64,000 nucleotides of DNA from Chromobacterium haemolyticum DSM 19808 (GTDB lineage Bacteria > Pseudomonadota > Gammaproteobacteria > Burkholderiales > Chromobacteriaceae), in assembly GCF_000711885.1 (NCBI RefSeq), contig NZ_JONK01000014.1, positions 58,568 to 122,567 of the forward strand, read 5' to 3'. A program made the position numbers and the translations under genes. The notes under the pieces were generated by a model that was not told the origin of the DNA, ran no database searches, and was given only the letters and a program-made list of their open reading frames with translations. Positions 50,147-59,745 of this stretch are shown here, piece by piece. The first letter of the stretch is position 1; every line of letters begins with the position of its first letter.

Positions 50147-50265
50147 GCATGCTGGCTTGTGGATAAGCCGCGCTAGCCGCTTGTCGATACGGACGTCATT
50201 TAGCGGATGTGTGGCGCGACGGCGAGCTGTGGATAAAAAGGCTGGATAGCTTTTTCTGTGGATAA
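50128..50265. other. Array of four perfect DnaA boxes, all in one orientation
   Basis: TGTGGATAA at 50128-50136 (in the end of the B3/B4 gene), 50158-50166, 50228-50236 and 50257-50265. Start-to-start distances are 30, 70 and 29 bases. The array sits between convergent genes, next to a bidirectional terminator. It resembles DnaA-titration or DnaA-reactivation sites more than a promoter. Confidence 0.72.
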
Positions 50266-50267
50266 AT

Positions 50268-50296
50268 GAAAAAGGACGCGATGGCGTCCTTTTTTG
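50268..50296. terminator. Bidirectional terminator
   Basis: AAAAAGGACGC, loop GATG, GCGTCCTTTTTT, about 50270-50295. T-runs on both strands serve the B3/B4 gene and the reverse ABC operon. Confidence 0.88.
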
Positions 50297-50315
50297 CGTC
50301 CTGTCTTGCCGCCGC

Positions 50316-51428
50316 TCACACTGTCTCGGCCTGGGCCTGCGCTTGAATCGCCAGCCGGGGCAAGGTTTGCTCACGGGCGTCGAACAGATGACAGTGTTCG
50401 GCGTCCAGCGTCAGGCGGCAGCCGCTGCCGGCCTGTGGCGCCCTGTCCTGGCCGCCTAGTTTGACGGCGATGGGTTCGGCCACGCCGTCGGCCTGGGCGT
50501 AGACGATTTGCACATCGCCCAGATGTTCGACCAACTGCACCGTCGCCGGCACACCGACGTCGGCAAAGCGCAGGTGTTCGGCGCGCACACCCAGGGTGAC
50601 GGCGTCGCCGGCGCGGCCTTGGAACGGCAGACTCAGCCGGTTGCCGCCGGGCAGTTCCAGCGTCAGGCCGGCCGGAGTGTCCGCAACAATGGCCGCCGGC
50701 AGGAAATTCATCTTGGGCGAGCCGATAAAGCCGGCGACGAAGCGGTTGGCCGGGCATTGGTACAGCTCCAGCGGCGTGCCCACCTGCTCGATGCGGCCGG
50801 CGTTGAACACGGCGATGCGGTCGCCCATGGTCATCGCTTCCACCTGGTCGTGGGTGACGTAGATCATGGTGCTGCCCAATTCCTTGTGCAGCCGCGCCAA
50901 TTCGATGCGCATCTGCACCCTGAGCGCGGCGTCCAGATTGGACAGCGGTTCGTCGAATAAAAACACTTCCGGCTTGCGCACGATGGCGCGGCCAATGGCC
51001 ACGCGCTGGCGCTGGCCGCCGGACAGGGCCTTGGGTTTGCGGTCCAGCAGATGTTCTATCTGCAGCGTGAGCGCGGCGCGGTGCACGGCGGCGGCGATGT
51101 CCTGTTTGCTCTTGCCGGCCAGTTTGAGGCCGAAAGCCATATTTTCCCGCACCGTCATGTGCGGGTAGAGCGCGTAGCTCTGGAACACCATGGCCACGCC
51201 GCGTTTGGACGGCTGAATGTCGTTGGCGAGCTGGCCGCCTATCCACAGTTCGCCGGCGCTGATGTCTTCCAGGCCGGCGATCATGCGCATCATCGTGGAT
51301 TTGCCGCAGCCGGAGGGGCCGACGAAGACCATGAATTCGCCGTCGCGGACGGCGAGGTCCACGCCGTGAATGACGGCGTTGCCGTCGTCGTAGACTTTGT
51401 GGATATTGCTGAGCTTGAGGTGGGCCAT
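50316..51428 (-). CDS. Sugar ABC transporter ATP-binding protein (MalK/UgpC type)
   Basis: ATPase of 370 residues that powers the adjacent permeases. Walker A is GPSGCGKST (about 38-46), the ABC signature [15 protein letters not shown] (about 135-149), and Walker [15 protein letters not shown]-terminal OB-type regulatory domain (about 240-355) contains [12 protein letters not shown], as in MalK and UgpC. It is the last gene of the operon SBP, permease, permease, GH3 enzyme, ATPase, ending at a strong terminator. The sugar is inferred from context to be a chitin-derived oligosaccharide. Confidence 0.94.
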   Translation of the reverse strand: MAHLKLSNIHKVYDDGNAVIHGVDLAVRDGEFMVFVGPSGCGKSTMMRMIAGLEDISAGELWIGGQLANDIQPSKRGVAMVFQSYALYPHMTVRENMAFGLKLAGKSKQDIAAAVHRAALTLQIEHLLDRKPKALSGGQRQRVAIGRAIVRKPEVFLFDEPLSNLDAALRVQMRIELARLHKELGSTMIYVTHDQVEAMTMGDRIAVFNAGRIEQVGTPLELYQCPANRFVAGFIGSPKMNFLPAAIVADTPAGLTLELPGGNRLSLPFQGRAGDAVTLGVRAEHLRFADVGVPATVQLVEHLGDVQIVYAQADGVAEPIAVKLGGQDRAPQAGSGCRLTLDAEHCHLFDAREQTLPRLAIQAQAQAETV

Positions 51429-51439
51429 ATCGAATCCTT

Positions 51440-52927
51440 TTATTGCAAGCGCGCCGGCAGCACGCCCGCGGCTTCTATCTCACCGGCCAGCCATTGGGCG
51501 ACGGCGTCCAGCGCCGCGTCGGCGAAGCCGTAGCTGATCAGCGCCGGCGCCTCGAGATCGGCGGCGGCGTAGGGGTTCCACAAGGCCAGGTGCAGGTCCG
51601 GCCGCCATTCGGCGCGCTCGCGCGCGCCATAGCGTTCGCGGGTGGTGGAGGCGACCACGGTGTAGCGGCCGTCCTGAGGCAGACGGCGCCAGTCCAGTTC
51701 CTCGCGGCTTTGGTAGCGGATCACTTCCAGGCTAAAGCGGCGCGACAGCCGGGCGATCAGCGCGTCGGCGGACAGGCCGGCCTCGGACACGCCGTCGGAC
51801 GGCGCCTGGTCCTGCACCACCAGGCGCAGCGTGGCGCCCACCGGCGGCCGTTGCGGCTGGCCGTGGGCGGTCAGCGCGCGGCGCCAGGCTTCGGCGAACA
51901 ATTCGGCGTCGGCGGCGCGCTGCGCCGGTTCGTAATCGCGCTGACGGCTGGGGTAGCGCCGGATCAGCGCGTCCACGCGCGTGGCGGCTTCTTGCAGCCG
52001 CGCCTCGCTCAGCCGGCCGGCGGCGACGGCGTCGATCAGCGCCTGCTTGCTCTCTTCCATTTCGTCCTGGAATTGCAGTACCAGGCTGAGGTCGGCGCCG
52101 GCGGCCAGCGCCTGGGCGCTGCCTTGGGGCTGGCCCCAGCGTTCGCGGATGGCTTTCATATTCATGCCGTCGGTGATCATCACGCCCTGATAGCCCAACT
52201 GCTCGCGCAGCAGTTGCCGCAGGATGGCCGGCGACAGCGTGGCCGGCCAGTCCGCGTCCAGCGTCGGGAAGCGTATGTGGGCGCTCATCATGCCGGGGGC
52301 GAGGTCGGCCAGCGCGGCGAACGGCGACAGCTCGTAATCGCGCAGTTCGGCCTTGGGCTTGTCCACCACCGGCAGATCCAGATGGGAGTCGGTGTGGGTG
52401 TCTCCGTGGCCGGGGAAGTGCTTGACGCAGCAGGCCACGCCTTCGGATAGATGGCCGCTGATCCAGGCCCGCGCCAGTCTCGCCGCCTTGAGCGGGTTTT
52501 CGCCGAAGGAGCGTTCCGAGATCACCGGATTGTCCGGGTTGTTGTTGAGGTCCAGCACCGGGGCGAAGTTCCAGTTCACGCCCAGGCTGGCCAGCCCGCG
52601 CGCTACCGCGGCGCCCACTTTCGCGGCGAGTTCCGCGTCGTCCACCGCGCCCAGGGCCATCGCCGACGGCGCCGCCGGCAGAAACAGGGTGCGCATCACC
52701 GCGCCGCCTTCCTGGTCCATGCCGATCAGGATGTCCTCGCCCAGCGCGCATTGCAGATCGGCTATCAGCCGGCGGATGCTGGCCTCGTCCGGCACATTTC
52801 GGCGGAACAGGCAGATGGCGCGCGCGCCCAGTTGTTGCAGGAAGGCGGCTTCGTCTTCGCCCAGACGCGGGCCGGCCACATCCACCATCAGCGCCTGGCC
52901 GGCCAGTTGTTGCAGGGTATCGCTCAT
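51440..52927 (-). CDS. Cytosolic GH3 beta-N-acetylglucosaminidase (NagZ-like)
   Basis: Glycoside hydrolase family 3 enzyme of 495 residues, longer than proteobacterial NagZ (about 340). The catalytic domain has [32 protein letters not shown] and [20 protein letters not shown] with the His-Asp general acid/base pair of NagZ-type enzymes. The nucleophile Asp is in [14 protein letters not shown] second, C-terminal domain covers about 350-495. No signal peptide, so it acts on imported oligosaccharides. ATG 52927 overlaps the permease stop (ATGA). Some GH3 enzymes of this type are phosphorylases; hydrolysis versus phosphorolysis cannot be told here. Confidence 0.88.
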   Translation of the reverse strand: MSDTLQQLAGQALMVDVAGPRLGEDEAAFLQQLGARAICLFRRNVPDEASIRRLIADLQCALGEDILIGMDQEGGAVMRTLFLPAAPSAMALGAVDDAELAAKVGAAVARGLASLGVNWNFAPVLDLNNNPDNPVISERSFGENPLKAARLARAWISGHLSEGVACCVKHFPGHGDTHTDSHLDLPVVDKPKAELRDYELSPFAALADLAPGMMSAHIRFPTLDADWPATLSPAILRQLLREQLGYQGVMITDGMNMKAIRERWGQPQGSAQALAAGADLSLVLQFQDEMEESKQALIDAVAAGRLSEARLQEAATRVDALIRRYPSRQRDYEPAQRAADAELFAEAWRRALTAHGQPQRPPVGATLRLVVQDQAPSDGVSEAGLSADALIARLSRRFSLEVIRYQSREELDWRRLPQDGRYTVVASTTRERYGARERAEWRPDLHLALWNPYAAADLEAPALISYGFADAALDAVAQWLAGEIEAAGVLPARLQ

Positions 52928-53793
52928 TTGACGGCTCCATCGAATCCGCGCAGGAAGTAGCGCTGGGTGAACAGGAAGACCAGCAGGATGGGCAGCACGG
53001 TCAGCACCGCGCCGGCGGCCACCACCCGGGTTTTGAAACTGAAGGCGCCGGACAGGTAGAGCACGCCCACCGACAGCGGGAATTTGTCCGGACTGGACAT
53101 CACGATGGACGGCCAGATGTATTGGTTCCACGCCGACACCATGGTGAGTATGGTCAGCGCCGCCAGCGCCGGACGAGATAGCGGCAACATGATTTTCCAG
53201 AAGATCTGCCAGTCGCCGGCGCCGTCGACGCGGGCGGCGTCTATCAAGTCCTGCGGCACGGCCTCAAAGGCCTGTTTCATCAGGAATATGCCCACCGCGC
53301 CGGCCAGCGTGGGCAGCACCACGCCGCTGTAACTGTCGGTGAGCTGCAGTTTGGACACGGTGATGAAGTTGACCAGGAAGTTGACTTCGCTGGGCAGGAT
53401 CATGGTGGCGAGAATGGCGCCGAACACCAGCTTGCGGCCAGGAAAGCGCATCCGCGCCAGCGGGTAGGCGGCCAGCGCGCTGACCAGCAGGGTGCCGGCC
53501 ACGGTGGCCAGCGCGATGACGACGGAGTTCTTGTAGAAGGCCAGCAGGTCGATGCTGGACACCGCCTCCTTGAAGTTGTCCAGGCCGGGGGCGCTGGGCA
53601 ATAAGGGCGGCGGAAAGGCGAACACGTCGCCCTCGGTGGAGAGCGCGGTGACCAGCGTCCACCAGAACGGGTAGACGGTGACGACGGAGATCAGGCTCAG
53701 CACCAGATAATGCAGGCCGCGGCCGGCCAGCTTGCTTAGCCGGGCGCTGTGGCTGCGGGCGGCGGGCGCGGCGAGGGTGGCGGTGTTTTGCAT
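52924..53793 (-). CDS. Sugar ABC transporter permease (MalG/UgpE type)
   Basis: Inner-membrane permease of 289 residues with six membrane helices. The first is LVLSLISVVTVYPFWWTLVT, and the ATPase-contact EAA loop is QAFEAVPQDLIDAARVDGAG (about 185-205). It pairs with the permease encoded 9 bases upstream. Its stop overlaps the GH3 gene start, linking transport and cleavage in one translational unit. Confidence 0.94.
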   Translation of the reverse strand: MQNTATLAAPAARSHSARLSKLAGRGLHYLVLSLISVVTVYPFWWTLVTALSTEGDVFAFPPPLLPSAPGLDNFKEAVSSIDLLAFYKNSVVIALATVAGTLLVSALAAYPLARMRFPGRKLVFGAILATMILPSEVNFLVNFITVSKLQLTDSYSGVVLPTLAGAVGIFLMKQAFEAVPQDLIDAARVDGAGDWQIFWKIMLPLSRPALAALTILTMVSAWNQYIWPSIVMSSPDKFPLSVGVLYLSGAFSFKTRVVAAGAVLTVLPILLVFLFTQRYFLRGFDGAVK

Positions 53794-53802
53794 GGCGTTT
53801 CC

Positions 53803-54666
53803 TTATGGTTCGCGCGGCTGCAGATAGCGGAAGTTCAACCAGGCCAGCGCCACGCAGAACACCGACATCACCAGGCTGGCGGCCAGCGCGCGGCCGAAGT
53901 TCAGCGACTTGATGCCGAACTCGTAGGCGTAGAACAGCGCGGTGTAGGTGGATTGCATCGGCCCGCCCTTGGTCATGATCTGCACCTCCTCGAAGGCCTT
54001 GACCGCGGCCAGCACCGACATCATCGAGCACAGCAGGATGGTGGGGGCCAGCAGCGGCACGGTGATGCGCCAGAAACGCTGCCAGGCGTTGGCGCCGTCC
54101 AGCTGCGCCGCTTCGTAGATGTCGGCCGGCACCGCCTGCAGGCCGGCCAGATAGAGCACCATATACCAGCCCAGGCCGCGCCAAACGGTGATGAACATCA
54201 CCGCGAACAGCGCAATCCGGTCGTCGTTGAGCCAGCCCACCGGTTCGTTGACCACCCGCAGCCAGTGCAGCGCGGCGTTAAGCACGCCGTCTTCGGTGTA
54301 CATGAAGTTCCAGATGATGCCGATCACCGATACGGAAGTGACCACCGGCAGGTAGTAGGCGGCGCGGAACCACTTGATGGCGGGAAGCTGGTTGTTGACC
54401 AGCACCGCCAGCAGCATGGCGACGATCTGGATCACCGGCACCACCAACAGGTAGATGGCGGAGTTCTTCAGCGAGGCCAGGAACAAGTCGTCTGCGAACA
54501 GCTCGCGGAAATTGTCCAGGCCCACCCAGCGAGGGCTGTCGATCAGGTTGTACTGGGTGAAGGCGATGAAGCTGCCGAAGCCCACCGGCCAGAAGGAGAA
54601 CGCCAGCATCAGCAACAGCGCCGGGGCCAGGAACAGATAGGCTTGCAGCGTGGTCTTGGTGCGCAT
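53803..54666 (-). CDS. Sugar ABC transporter permease (MalF/UgpA type)
   Basis: Inner-membrane permease of 287 residues with six membrane helices (first: LFLAPALLLMLAFSFWPVGF). The EAA loop is LQAVPADIYEAAQLDGANAW (about 200-219). The start is ATG 54666; the open frame continues upstream into the binding-protein gene but only this start gives a normal permease. It is separated by 103 bases from the binding-protein gene, a typical gap that can lower permease expression. Confidence 0.94.
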   Translation of the reverse strand: MRTKTTLQAYLFLAPALLLMLAFSFWPVGFGSFIAFTQYNLIDSPRWVGLDNFRELFADDLFLASLKNSAIYLLVVPVIQIVAMLLAVLVNNQLPAIKWFRAAYYLPVVTSVSVIGIIWNFMYTEDGVLNAALHWLRVVNEPVGWLNDDRIALFAVMFITVWRGLGWYMVLYLAGLQAVPADIYEAAQLDGANAWQRFWRITVPLLAPTILLCSMMSVLAAVKAFEEVQIMTKGGPMQSTYTALFYAYEFGIKSLNFGRALAASLVMSVFCVALAWLNFRYLQPREP

Positions 54667-54769
54667 GGGCAGAACCTTGTGACGTAGCGGCAGGCCGACG
54701 CCGGAATGCGGCGACGGCCTGCGGGTTGCGGGAGGCGGCGTCTGAGACTCCGCCGCGGTCAAGCGCGTT

Positions 54770-56029
54770 TTACAGTTTGCCGCTCCAGAACGCCGCCGCC
54801 TCGTCCAGCGCGGCCTTGGGGTCCTGGCGGCCGGTGACGGCTTTTTCCACCGCGGCGGCCAGGCGGGCGGAGAGCACATCCGGGTCCTTGACGCCGGCCA
54901 GATAGATGGTGCGGGTCTTGTCCAGGCTGGCGGCGGCCACGCCGACGGCTTTTTCCGCCGCGCCGGCGTTATTGGCCACTTTCTGGAAGTACGGGTCTTG
55001 CGCCGCCTTGCGCGCGGTGGGCAGGGTGCCGGCCAGCTTGGCGAAGGCAAGCTGGTTGTCGGCGTTGGTCAGGTAGTTGCCGAACTTGCCGATTTCCGGC
55101 AGCAGCGCCTTGTTGACGTTGCGCGCCACGCCAAAGTTGAACATCCAGCCGCCGGCGGCGATGCCGGTGGGGCCGATAGGCGCCGGAGCCACTTGGGTGG
55201 CTTGGTAAAGTTTGGGTGCTTCGTCGCGCACTCGGGTCAGCGAGGCCGGGGTGGTGACCAGCATGGCCATGCGGCCGCTGTTGTAGGCGGCGATGGAGAC
55301 CTGGAAGTTGTCCTGGGCGAACAGATTGTCCTTCAGCAGCGCGCCGGACTTGTAGGCGTCGCCCAGTTTTTTCAGCATGGCCACGTGGGCCGGGCTGTTG
55401 AACACCGGTTTGCCGTCCTTGAGCAAGGGCAGGCCGTTCTGGATCAGAAAGCCTTCGATCTTGGTGGGGCCCAGCGCCGGGGCGAAGCCGGCGACGCCGG
55501 TTTTGGCCTTGATGGTTTTGGCGTAAGCCAGCTGCTCGTCCAGCGATTTGGGCGGCTTGGCCGGATTGAGGCCGGCTTTCTTGAACAGCTCGGCGTTGTA
55601 GGCGATGACGTTGGCGCCGTTGTAGTGAGGGAAGGCGTAAACCTTGCCGTCGAAAGTGACGTCCTTGATTGCGCCGTCCACGTACTGACCCTTGTTGATC
55701 ACGCTGTCCAGCGGCTGTAGCAGGCCGCTTTGTTTGTAGTCGTAAGCCCACGGCACGTTCAGGTTGACCAGAGCCGGCGGCTTGCCGGCGCCCACGGCGG
55801 CGGTGAACTTGGACTGGATCACGTCCCAGGGGTAATCGGTCCATTTAACTTCGACATTGGGGTTCTGGGCGTTGTATTTGCCGACCAGATCCTTGAAGTA
55901 GCCGTCGAATTTCGGCGACAGGCTCATGGTCCACACTTCCAGCACGGGTTTGTCGGCGGCCAGAGCCGGCAGGGCGACGGCGCAGCCGGCGGCGAGCAGG
56001 GCGGCGCGAGCGAAGGCGTTGAGTTTCAT
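54770..56029 (-). CDS. Sugar ABC transporter substrate-binding protein (family 1)
   Basis: Periplasmic binding protein of 419 residues. The signal peptide AALLAAGCAVALPALA precedes the mature start ADKPVLEVWTMSLSPKFDGY. Typical SBP_bac_1 pieces are YFKDLVGKYNAQNPNVEVKW, YAFPHYNGANVIAYNAELFK and GGWMFNFGVARNVNKALLPE. It is the first gene of the operon, with GGAG eight bases before the ATG. Ligand likely a chito-oligosaccharide, from the GH3 enzyme and the OprD-type porin beside it; not shown directly. A 45-bp inverted repeat in its upstream region is the probable operator. Confidence 0.92.
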   Translation of the reverse strand: MKLNAFARAALLAAGCAVALPALAADKPVLEVWTMSLSPKFDGYFKDLVGKYNAQNPNVEVKWTDYPWDVIQSKFTAAVGAGKPPALVNLNVPWAYDYKQSGLLQPLDSVINKGQYVDGAIKDVTFDGKVYAFPHYNGANVIAYNAELFKKAGLNPAKPPKSLDEQLAYAKTIKAKTGVAGFAPALGPTKIEGFLIQNGLPLLKDGKPVFNSPAHVAMLKKLGDAYKSGALLKDNLFAQDNFQVSIAAYNSGRMAMLVTTPASLTRVRDEAPKLYQATQVAPAPIGPTGIAAGGWMFNFGVARNVNKALLPEIGKFGNYLTNADNQLAFAKLAGTLPTARKAAQDPYFQKVANNAGAAEKAVGVAAASLDKTRTIYLAGVKDPDVLSARLAAAVEKAVTGRQDPKAALDEAAAFWSGKL

Positions 56030-56125
56030 GATGGTTTCTCCATGGAGGCCGGCGCTGGCGGGCGGCCAGTCTGACGGCGGGCTTGCTATGTTGTTATGCC
56101 ATTTGATTGGTATTTTGCCGCATTG

Positions 56126-56170
56126 TGGCATTGAAGTGGTGTCAATGAAAGCGAGACCAGTTCAATGCCA
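56126..56170. promoter_or_regulatory. Inverted-repeat operator candidate of the sugar ABC operon
   Basis: Arms TGGCATTGAAGTGGTGTC (56126-56143) and GAGACCAGTTCAATGCCA (56153-56170) match at 16 of 18 positions as an inverted repeat, with spacer AATGAAAGC. Each arm contains two TGGY half-sites 11 bp apart. A further ATTGGTATTTTG lies at 56106-56117. The same half-site is found at the porin promoter. Confidence 0.7.
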
Positions 56171-56219
56171 GTGAGCCGGCGGCCGGACGGACGAGAGGAC
56201 GCCCGGCCGGCCGCGCGGA

Positions 56220-57602
56220 TCAGAAGGTCTTGCTGTAGGAGGCGATGACTTTCACGTCGTTGCGGTCGGATTTGCCGTAGAAGCCGTCGGTGCGCAGCCA
56301 GGCCGGATAGACGCCGATGCTGGCGCCCTTGAACATGCCGCTTTGCACGCTGTAGCCGATGCTGAAGTCCACTTCATGGGCCTTGGTGTCGGCCTTGCCC
56401 GGGTTTTTCATCCCGGTGGCGTAGTTGCCGGACAGGCCCACGGTCAGGCCGGGCACGCCCACCTTGGCCAGATCGTAATTAACGCCCAGCTTGTAGACGG
56501 TGGTGCCGTCCCAGACGAAGTCGTCCAGCTGGCCCCAGGTTTGGATGAAGTTGCGGTTGTCGCTGTTGCCCCACGGCGTCATGCGGAAGTTCAGTTCGCC
56601 GGAGTCCGGCGCCTTGGTGTAGCCCAGGCCGCCCATCAGTGTCCAGCCGCCGGTGGCGTAGCTGACGCTGCCGCTGGCGTGGTATTCGTTCTTGGGGTTC
56701 TGAATGCCGGAGAGCTGGGTCTGGTACTTGCCGGTGAAGTAGTAGCCGGTGGCGGTCAGCTTGTCGTCGCCGTTGAGCTGCCAGGAGTAGGAGCCGGCGA
56801 TCTGGGCGTTGCGGCGGTAGTCCTTGCCTTCGCCTACGCCGACGTCGACGAAGCCGTTTTTAGGCGCGTAGCGGAAGCCCAGGCTGTTGACGTAATCGAC
56901 GCGTTTGGCGGCGCTGCCGTTGCTGCGGCCCTGTTCCCAGGAGTTGGTCATGTCGCGGAAGCGGGTGTCCCACTCATTGCGGAACTGGTCGGCCCAGCCG
57001 TAGCCCACTTCGAAGTCGCCGAATTTGTATTTCATTTCCACGCCGCGGTAGGCGTGGGATTGCAGGCCGCCGGAGGTGCCCAGGGTGCCGATGCCTATGG
57101 GGGTGTAACCGGCGCGGGCGGAGAAGCCCTGGCCGTCTTCGTGCTGGCGGAATTTCAGCGCCGCCTGGCTCAGCACCGCGGCGCTCTTGTCCACGCCGCC
57201 GGGTTGGGAGCTGTCGTTGATGTCGTGGTTCAGCACTTCCGACCAGCCTTTGCCGCTGTCCAGGCGGATGGCGGCGTGGGCGGCGGCGTCGAAGCCCAGC
57301 TTGTTCCAGGCGTAGCCGGAACGGAAATTCAGGCCCAGGTTGAGCGCGTTGACGGTGATGTCGTCGCGGTTCTTGCTGTTGGGCGGAGCGGGCCAGTCCG
57401 CTTGGCGGTTACGGCCGTAATAGATGGCGCTGACGGTGGTTTCGGACTTGGTGATCAAGTCATAGACGTCCACCGGTTCAAAAGTGGCCGGCGCGCCCTG
57501 GGTGGGCGAGGTGTCGTTGGCCGGAATCGAGTCTTCCGCCGCCATGACGACACAGGGCAGGGCGGTCAACAGTAGTAGGGCAAGCTTGGTCGGCTTAGGC
57601 AT
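56220..57602 (-). CDS. OprD-family outer-membrane porin, chitoporin-like
   Basis: Outer-membrane beta-barrel of 460 residues. The signal peptide LALLLLTALPCVVMA is followed by a mature chain rich in alternating aromatic and polar residues and ending in Phe (VKVIASYSKTF), as required for barrel assembly. Length and features such as YAWNKLGFDAAAHAAIRLDS, GVEMKYKFGDFEVGYGW and DGTTVYKLGVNYDL fit the OprD/ChiP group. Proposed role: entry of chito-oligosaccharides for the ABC system downstream. ATG 57602 has GGAG upstream. The promoter carries four 11-bp-phased repeats. Confidence 0.85.
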   Translation of the reverse strand: MPKPTKLALLLLTALPCVVMAAEDSIPANDTSPTQGAPATFEPVDVYDLITKSETTVSAIYYGRNRQADWPAPPNSKNRDDITVNALNLGLNFRSGYAWNKLGFDAAAHAAIRLDSGKGWSEVLNHDINDSSQPGGVDKSAAVLSQAALKFRQHEDGQGFSARAGYTPIGIGTLGTSGGLQSHAYRGVEMKYKFGDFEVGYGWADQFRNEWDTRFRDMTNSWEQGRSNGSAAKRVDYVNSLGFRYAPKNGFVDVGVGEGKDYRRNAQIAGSYSWQLNGDDKLTATGYYFTGKYQTQLSGIQNPKNEYHASGSVSYATGGWTLMGGLGYTKAPDSGELNFRMTPWGNSDNRNFIQTWGQLDDFVWDGTTVYKLGVNYDLAKVGVPGLTVGLSGNYATGMKNPGKADTKAHEVDFSIGYSVQSGMFKGASIGVYPAWLRTDGFYGKSDRNDVKVIASYSKTF

Positions 57603-57994
57603 TTCAGTCACTCCAATCACGTGGCGACACCTCTGTTGGATGTCCTGCGCTAAAACTATCTGGTCTTTTACTGGTTCTCAATTGGTATCTCATTGGTATT
57701 GCAAAATAATTCGTCATATTGTTGCAATGTTGCCATGCACATGGGTTTGCTGGAAATGGCCGCTCATTGGCGTCAGATAGCCGCCAAATGCAAATGAAAG
57801 GCATCTACTTTTTGTTTTTCCGAACGGAATTTGGAGTGTTAACGAAGGATTGGCCGGGATGACTACGCGTTTTCAACCGCGGCAGCGGCAACACGCGCAG
57901 TATTTTTCGCTTATCGACATTGCTGCTATGCAACATGGTGTTGCAGCGAAGGTAAGCGCCGGCTGACCCATAGGCCATGGGGCATTGCCAGACT
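57603..57994. promoter_or_regulatory. Porin promoter region and gene-free gap
   Basis: Holds the phased repeat operator at 57660-57703 and otherwise no supported gene; a reverse open frame at 57805-58023 lacks a start context and family resemblance. AT-rich pieces (ATCTACTTTTTGTTTTTCC near 57803, CAAAATAATTCG near 57702) are possible promoter parts. Confidence 0.5.
57660..57703. promoter_or_regulatory. Four tandem 11-bp repeats, phased operator at the porin gene
   Basis: CTGGTCTTTTA, CTGGTTCTCAA, TTGGTATCTCA, TTGGTATTGCA in direct succession; TGGT starts at 57661, 57672, 57683 and 57694. The 11-bp period places every unit on the same DNA face. Likely a co-operative regulator site shared with the ABC operon. 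Confidence 0.7.
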
Positions 57995-58020
57995 AAAAAA
58001 AAGCCTGGCAAGCGCCAGGC
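57995..58020 (-). terminator. Terminator of the chemoreceptor gene
   Basis: GCCTGGC (58003-58009), AAGC, GCCAGGC (58014-58020). On the reverse strand it is followed by eight T. Confidence 0.88.
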
Positions 58021-58047
58021 CAAGTGCGGAGAGGGGGTAAACGGGTT

Positions 58048-59745
58048 TCAGCTGGCGGCCGCCAACGAACGGCCGGTTTGCAGCGGCGTTTCTTCGTTCT
58101 GGCTTTGGCCGGCCTGCGGCAGGGTGAAGTAATTGATGCTGGATTGCAGCTCATGCGACATCTGTTCCATCTGACTGGCGGAGTCCGCTGTCTGGCTGGC
58201 GGCGGCGCTGGTTTCCTCGGACATTTGCGCCACTTTCTCCACATTGGCGGCGATGCCGGTGCCGGCGGCCTGCTGCTCGTGCAGCGATACCGAGATCGCG
58301 CTCAACGATTGTTTGACTCTGGCCACCTTGTCGTTGATGCCGGTGATGGCCGAGCGGGCATCGTTGGCTTGCTGCAAGCCCACTTCCATATGGTCCACGG
58401 TGTGGTGGATGTTCTGCACCACATGGGCGCTGCTATCCAGCATCTCGCGGATGCTGGTGCTGATTTCGGCGGTGGATTGGGCGGTGCGCTCGGACAGCTT
58501 GCGCACTTCGTCCGCCACCACGGCGAAGCCGCGCCCCTGTTCGCCGGCGCGCGCCGCTTCTATCGCCGCGTTCAGCGCCAGCAGATTGGTCTGGTCGGCC
58601 ACGTCGCGTATCACCTGGATCACATTGGAGATCTGCTGCGAGCGGCTGCTCATCAGGTCGGCTTGCACTTGCGAGGTGCGCGCCATTTCCGCTACCGACT
58701 CTATGGTGTGCAGAGTCTGGTCGATGATGGATTCGCCACGGGTGGCCAGTTCGCCGGTGGAGACGGATTCGGTGGCCACATCGGTGGTGTTGTCGTCCAC
58801 CGAGCAGATGCTGACCGACAATTGCTCCACCGAGGCCGACATCGACGAGGCGGCCCGGGTTTGCTCCTCGGCGCTGGCGGCCACCTGTTCCGCCGCCGCC
58901 GCCAGCTCGGTGGCATTGGCGCTTAGCTGGCTGATGATCTGCTGCATGGCGCGCACCATCTGGATGAGTCCGCTCTGCATCCGCGCCATCGAGGCGACGA
59001 TGCTGTGTTGGTCGCCGGCCTTGGCCTGTAGCTTCTGGCTGAGGTCGCCGTTGGCGATGCGCTCGGTCAGCGCCACCACGTCGCGCGGCTCGCCGCCCAG
59101 CTCTGCCATCAGCGAGCGGATGATGATCAGCGACAGCAAGGCGCCCAGTGCCACACCGCAGATCAAGAGCGCAATGGCGACGGCGCGGCTGGCGGCGGCG
59201 CGTTCCTGCGCTTTGGCGAACTCTTCCGCCGCCACTCGCAACTGCAAGTCGATCAGTGCGGCGATGCGGTTGGCGATGGGATCGATGGCCGGGTACATTT
59301 CCTTGTCCAGAAAGAGTTGCATCGCGGCGCGGTCCCCGGACTGGGCCAGGCTTTTGAGCCGGGCCACGCTGGCGTCGGCGTGGCGCATTGCCGCCTCGGC
59401 CTGGTCGGCCAGGGTTTTTTCCTCATCGGTCAGATAAGTGGCGCGGTAGTCGCCCCATTGTTTTTTCAGCGCCACTTGCGCGGCGTCGATGCCGCCTATA
59501 AACCCGGCCGCGTCGATGGCGCCGGCATGCAGTTTGTGCGCGCCATCAACGATGCCCACGGCATAGCTGTCGGCCACGGTTTTCAGCTGTTTCAGGCACA
59601 CCACTCTGTCGTTGTAAGTGGTGGCGAAGTCGTCGAGTATGCCTTTTTGCGCATGTTGGCCAAACAGGCTGATCAAGACGGTGATGGCCAACAGGGCAGC
59701 AACGAGCGCGCTTAAGCGTTGGGCGATGGTCAGGCGGTTGAACAT
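58048..59745 (-). CDS. Methyl-accepting chemotaxis protein
   Basis: Transmembrane chemoreceptor of 565 residues. A first membrane segment ([19 protein letters not shown]) is followed by a periplasmic four-helix-bundle-type sensor (about 30-185) and a second segment ([20 protein letters not shown]). HAMP follows, then the cytoplasmic signalling domain with the conserved hairpin tip [20 protein letters not shown] and [20 protein letters not shown]. Methylation helices flank the tip; no C-terminal CheR-binding pentapeptide is seen. GGAG precedes ATG 59745. Upstream of the porin gene on the same strand but with its own terminator; sensing of chitin sugars is a plausible inference. Confidence 0.92.
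   Translation of the reverse strand: MFNRLTIAQRLSALVAALLAITVLISLFGQHAQKGILDDFATTYNDRVVCLKQLKTVADSYAVGIVDGAHKLHAGAIDAAGFIGGIDAAQVALKKQWGDYRATYLTDEEKTLADQAEAAMRHADASVARLKSLAQSGDRAAMQLFLDKEMYPAIDPIANRIAALIDLQLRVAAEEFAKAQERAAASRAVAIALLICGVALGALLSLIIIRSLMAELGGEPRDVVALTERIANGDLSQKLQAKAGDQHSIVASMARMQSGLIQMVRAMQQIISQLSANATELAAAAEQVAASAEEQTRAASSMSASVEQLSVSICSVDDNTTDVATESVSTGELATRGESIIDQTLHTIESVAEMARTSQVQADLMSSRSQQISNVIQVIRDVADQTNLLALNAAIEAARAGEQGRGFAVVADEVRKLSERTAQSTAEISTSIREMLDSSAHVVQNIHHTVDHMEVGLQQANDARSAITGINDKVARVKQSLSAISVSLHEQQAAGTGIAANVEKVAQMSEETSAAASQTADSASQMEQMSHELQSSINYFTLPQAGQSQNEETPLQTGRSLAAAS

Noticed and set aside
57660..57703. Possible short CRISPR-like array
   Set aside because: Units are 11 bp with no spacers and no cas genes nearby; better explained as tandem operator units.
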